Assembly: GCA_964247295.1 (NCBI GenBank)
Contig: CAXTTV010000140.1
Location: forward strand, 1 to 12,787
Source of the DNA: CAXTTV01 sp964247295
GTDB taxonomy: Bacteria; Chloroflexota; Ktedonobacteria; Ktedonobacterales; Ktedonobacteraceae
Direction of reading: 5' to 3'
DNA length: 12,787 bases
This document shows, in pieces, positions 12,406-12,787 of the stretch. The position numbers and the translations under genes are program-made. The notes under the pieces are model-generated. The model made no database searches and was not told where the DNA came from. It was given only the letters and a program-made list of their open reading frames with translations. How positions within the stretch are numbered: position 1 is the first letter of the stretch; every line of letters starts with the position of its first letter.

Positions 12406-12759
12406 TTACTTGCGACCGGCGTCAGCCGGATCGTCTGAGACAACAACTGTGACATGGCAGAAGCGGCGCAGAATGCGAGCCGCACGGCCATGCGGACGCG
12501 CCTTAATACGCTTGACCCGGAAAGAGTCATCCGCGATAATATTTAGGATATACAGATCGTCTGGATTGAGATTATAGTTATTCTCTGCATTCGCCACTGC
12601 CGAGGAGACAACCTTACTTACAGGCTGGGCACCGGCATTGGGCAAGAACTGAAGAATAGCCAGAGCCTCATTCACTCGAAGCCCTTTCACCGAATTGGTG
12701 ACCAGACGCATTTTACGCGGCGGTATGCCAATATCTTTTGCAATAGCCCTGACTTGCAT
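12406..12759 (-). CDS. rplV: 50S ribosomal protein L22
   Basis: L22 contacts all six 23S rRNA domains, and its long beta-hairpin lines the peptide exit tunnel at the constriction where macrolides and some arrest peptides act. The 117-residue product has the usual length. The helical N-terminal part includes PPRKMRLVTNSVKGLRVNEA (13-32). The hairpin region is VKRIKARPHGRAARILRR (82-99), and its tip loop RPHGRA is conserved. The ATG at 12757-12759 has GGAG about eight bases upstream. It precedes rpsC by 11 bases. Bases beyond 12760 probably hold the end of rpsS, but 28 bases are too few to say. Confidence 0.97.
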   Translation of the reverse strand: MQVRAIAKDIGIPPRKMRLVTNSVKGLRVNEALAILQFLPNAGAQPVSKVVSSAVANAENNYNLNPDDLYILNIIADDSFRVKRIKARPHGRAARILRRFCHVTVVVSDDPADAGRK

Positions 12760-12787
12760 CTTTAACTCCAGTTAAGTAGTTTGTAAG

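Noticed and set aside
12760..12787. 3' end of rpsS
   Set aside because: Gene order predicts it, but two frames show a possible stop in the 28 bases and neither can be tied to S19.

Overview
This window is a nearly uninterrupted stretch of the bacterial S10-spc-alpha ribosomal-protein gene cluster. Every supportable gene lies on the minus strand, so transcription runs from high to low coordinates. In transcription order: rplV, rpsC, rplP, rpmC, rpsQ, rplN, rplX, rplE, rpsN, rpsH, rplF, rplR, rpsE, rpmD, rplO, secY, adk, map, infA, rpmJ, rpsM, rpsK and rpsD (cut by the left edge). The order is the classical one. I find no mobile element, RNA gene or CRISPR array.

The set points to a mid-to-high GC bacterium with zinc-type ribosomal proteins (S4, S14, L24, L36) and an adenylate kinase with a zinc-type LID. 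A Chloroflexota lineage, perhaps Ktedonobacteria-like, fits the overall look: low-complexity tails on S3 and S5, an enlarged L18, and the SecY-Adk-Map-IF1-L36 block. That assignment is inference from general familiarity, not a search result.

Region 1 (about 7750-12787, rplV to rplF) is tightly packed, with short gaps or overlaps and clear Shine-Dalgarno sequences. S3 starts at TTG and carries a long RPQG-rich tail. A structured spacer precedes rpsH. Region 2 (5471-7744) holds rplR, rpsE, rpmD and rplO. L18 has an internal insertion of about 65 residues and S5 has a coiled-coil-like plus RGG tail. A 224-bp spacer with a terminator-like hairpin precedes rplR. Region 3 (2259-5470) holds secY, adk and map (protein export, nucleotide balance, N-terminal methionine removal). 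Long structured leaders precede secY and adk, and a perfect TATAAT box lies upstream of secY. Region 4 (1-2258) holds infA, rpmJ, rpsM, rpsK and rpsD. It seems to have its own control region between map and infA: an 11-bp inverted repeat, an extended -10 promoter and a perfect 22-bp palindrome at the predicted 5' end of the transcript. A 338-bp gap with no convincing gene separates infA from rpmJ.

The least ordinary features are the map-infA control region, the non-standard extensions of S3, S5 and L18, and several hairpins in the longer spacers. No wholly new system is evident: the core content is housekeeping.
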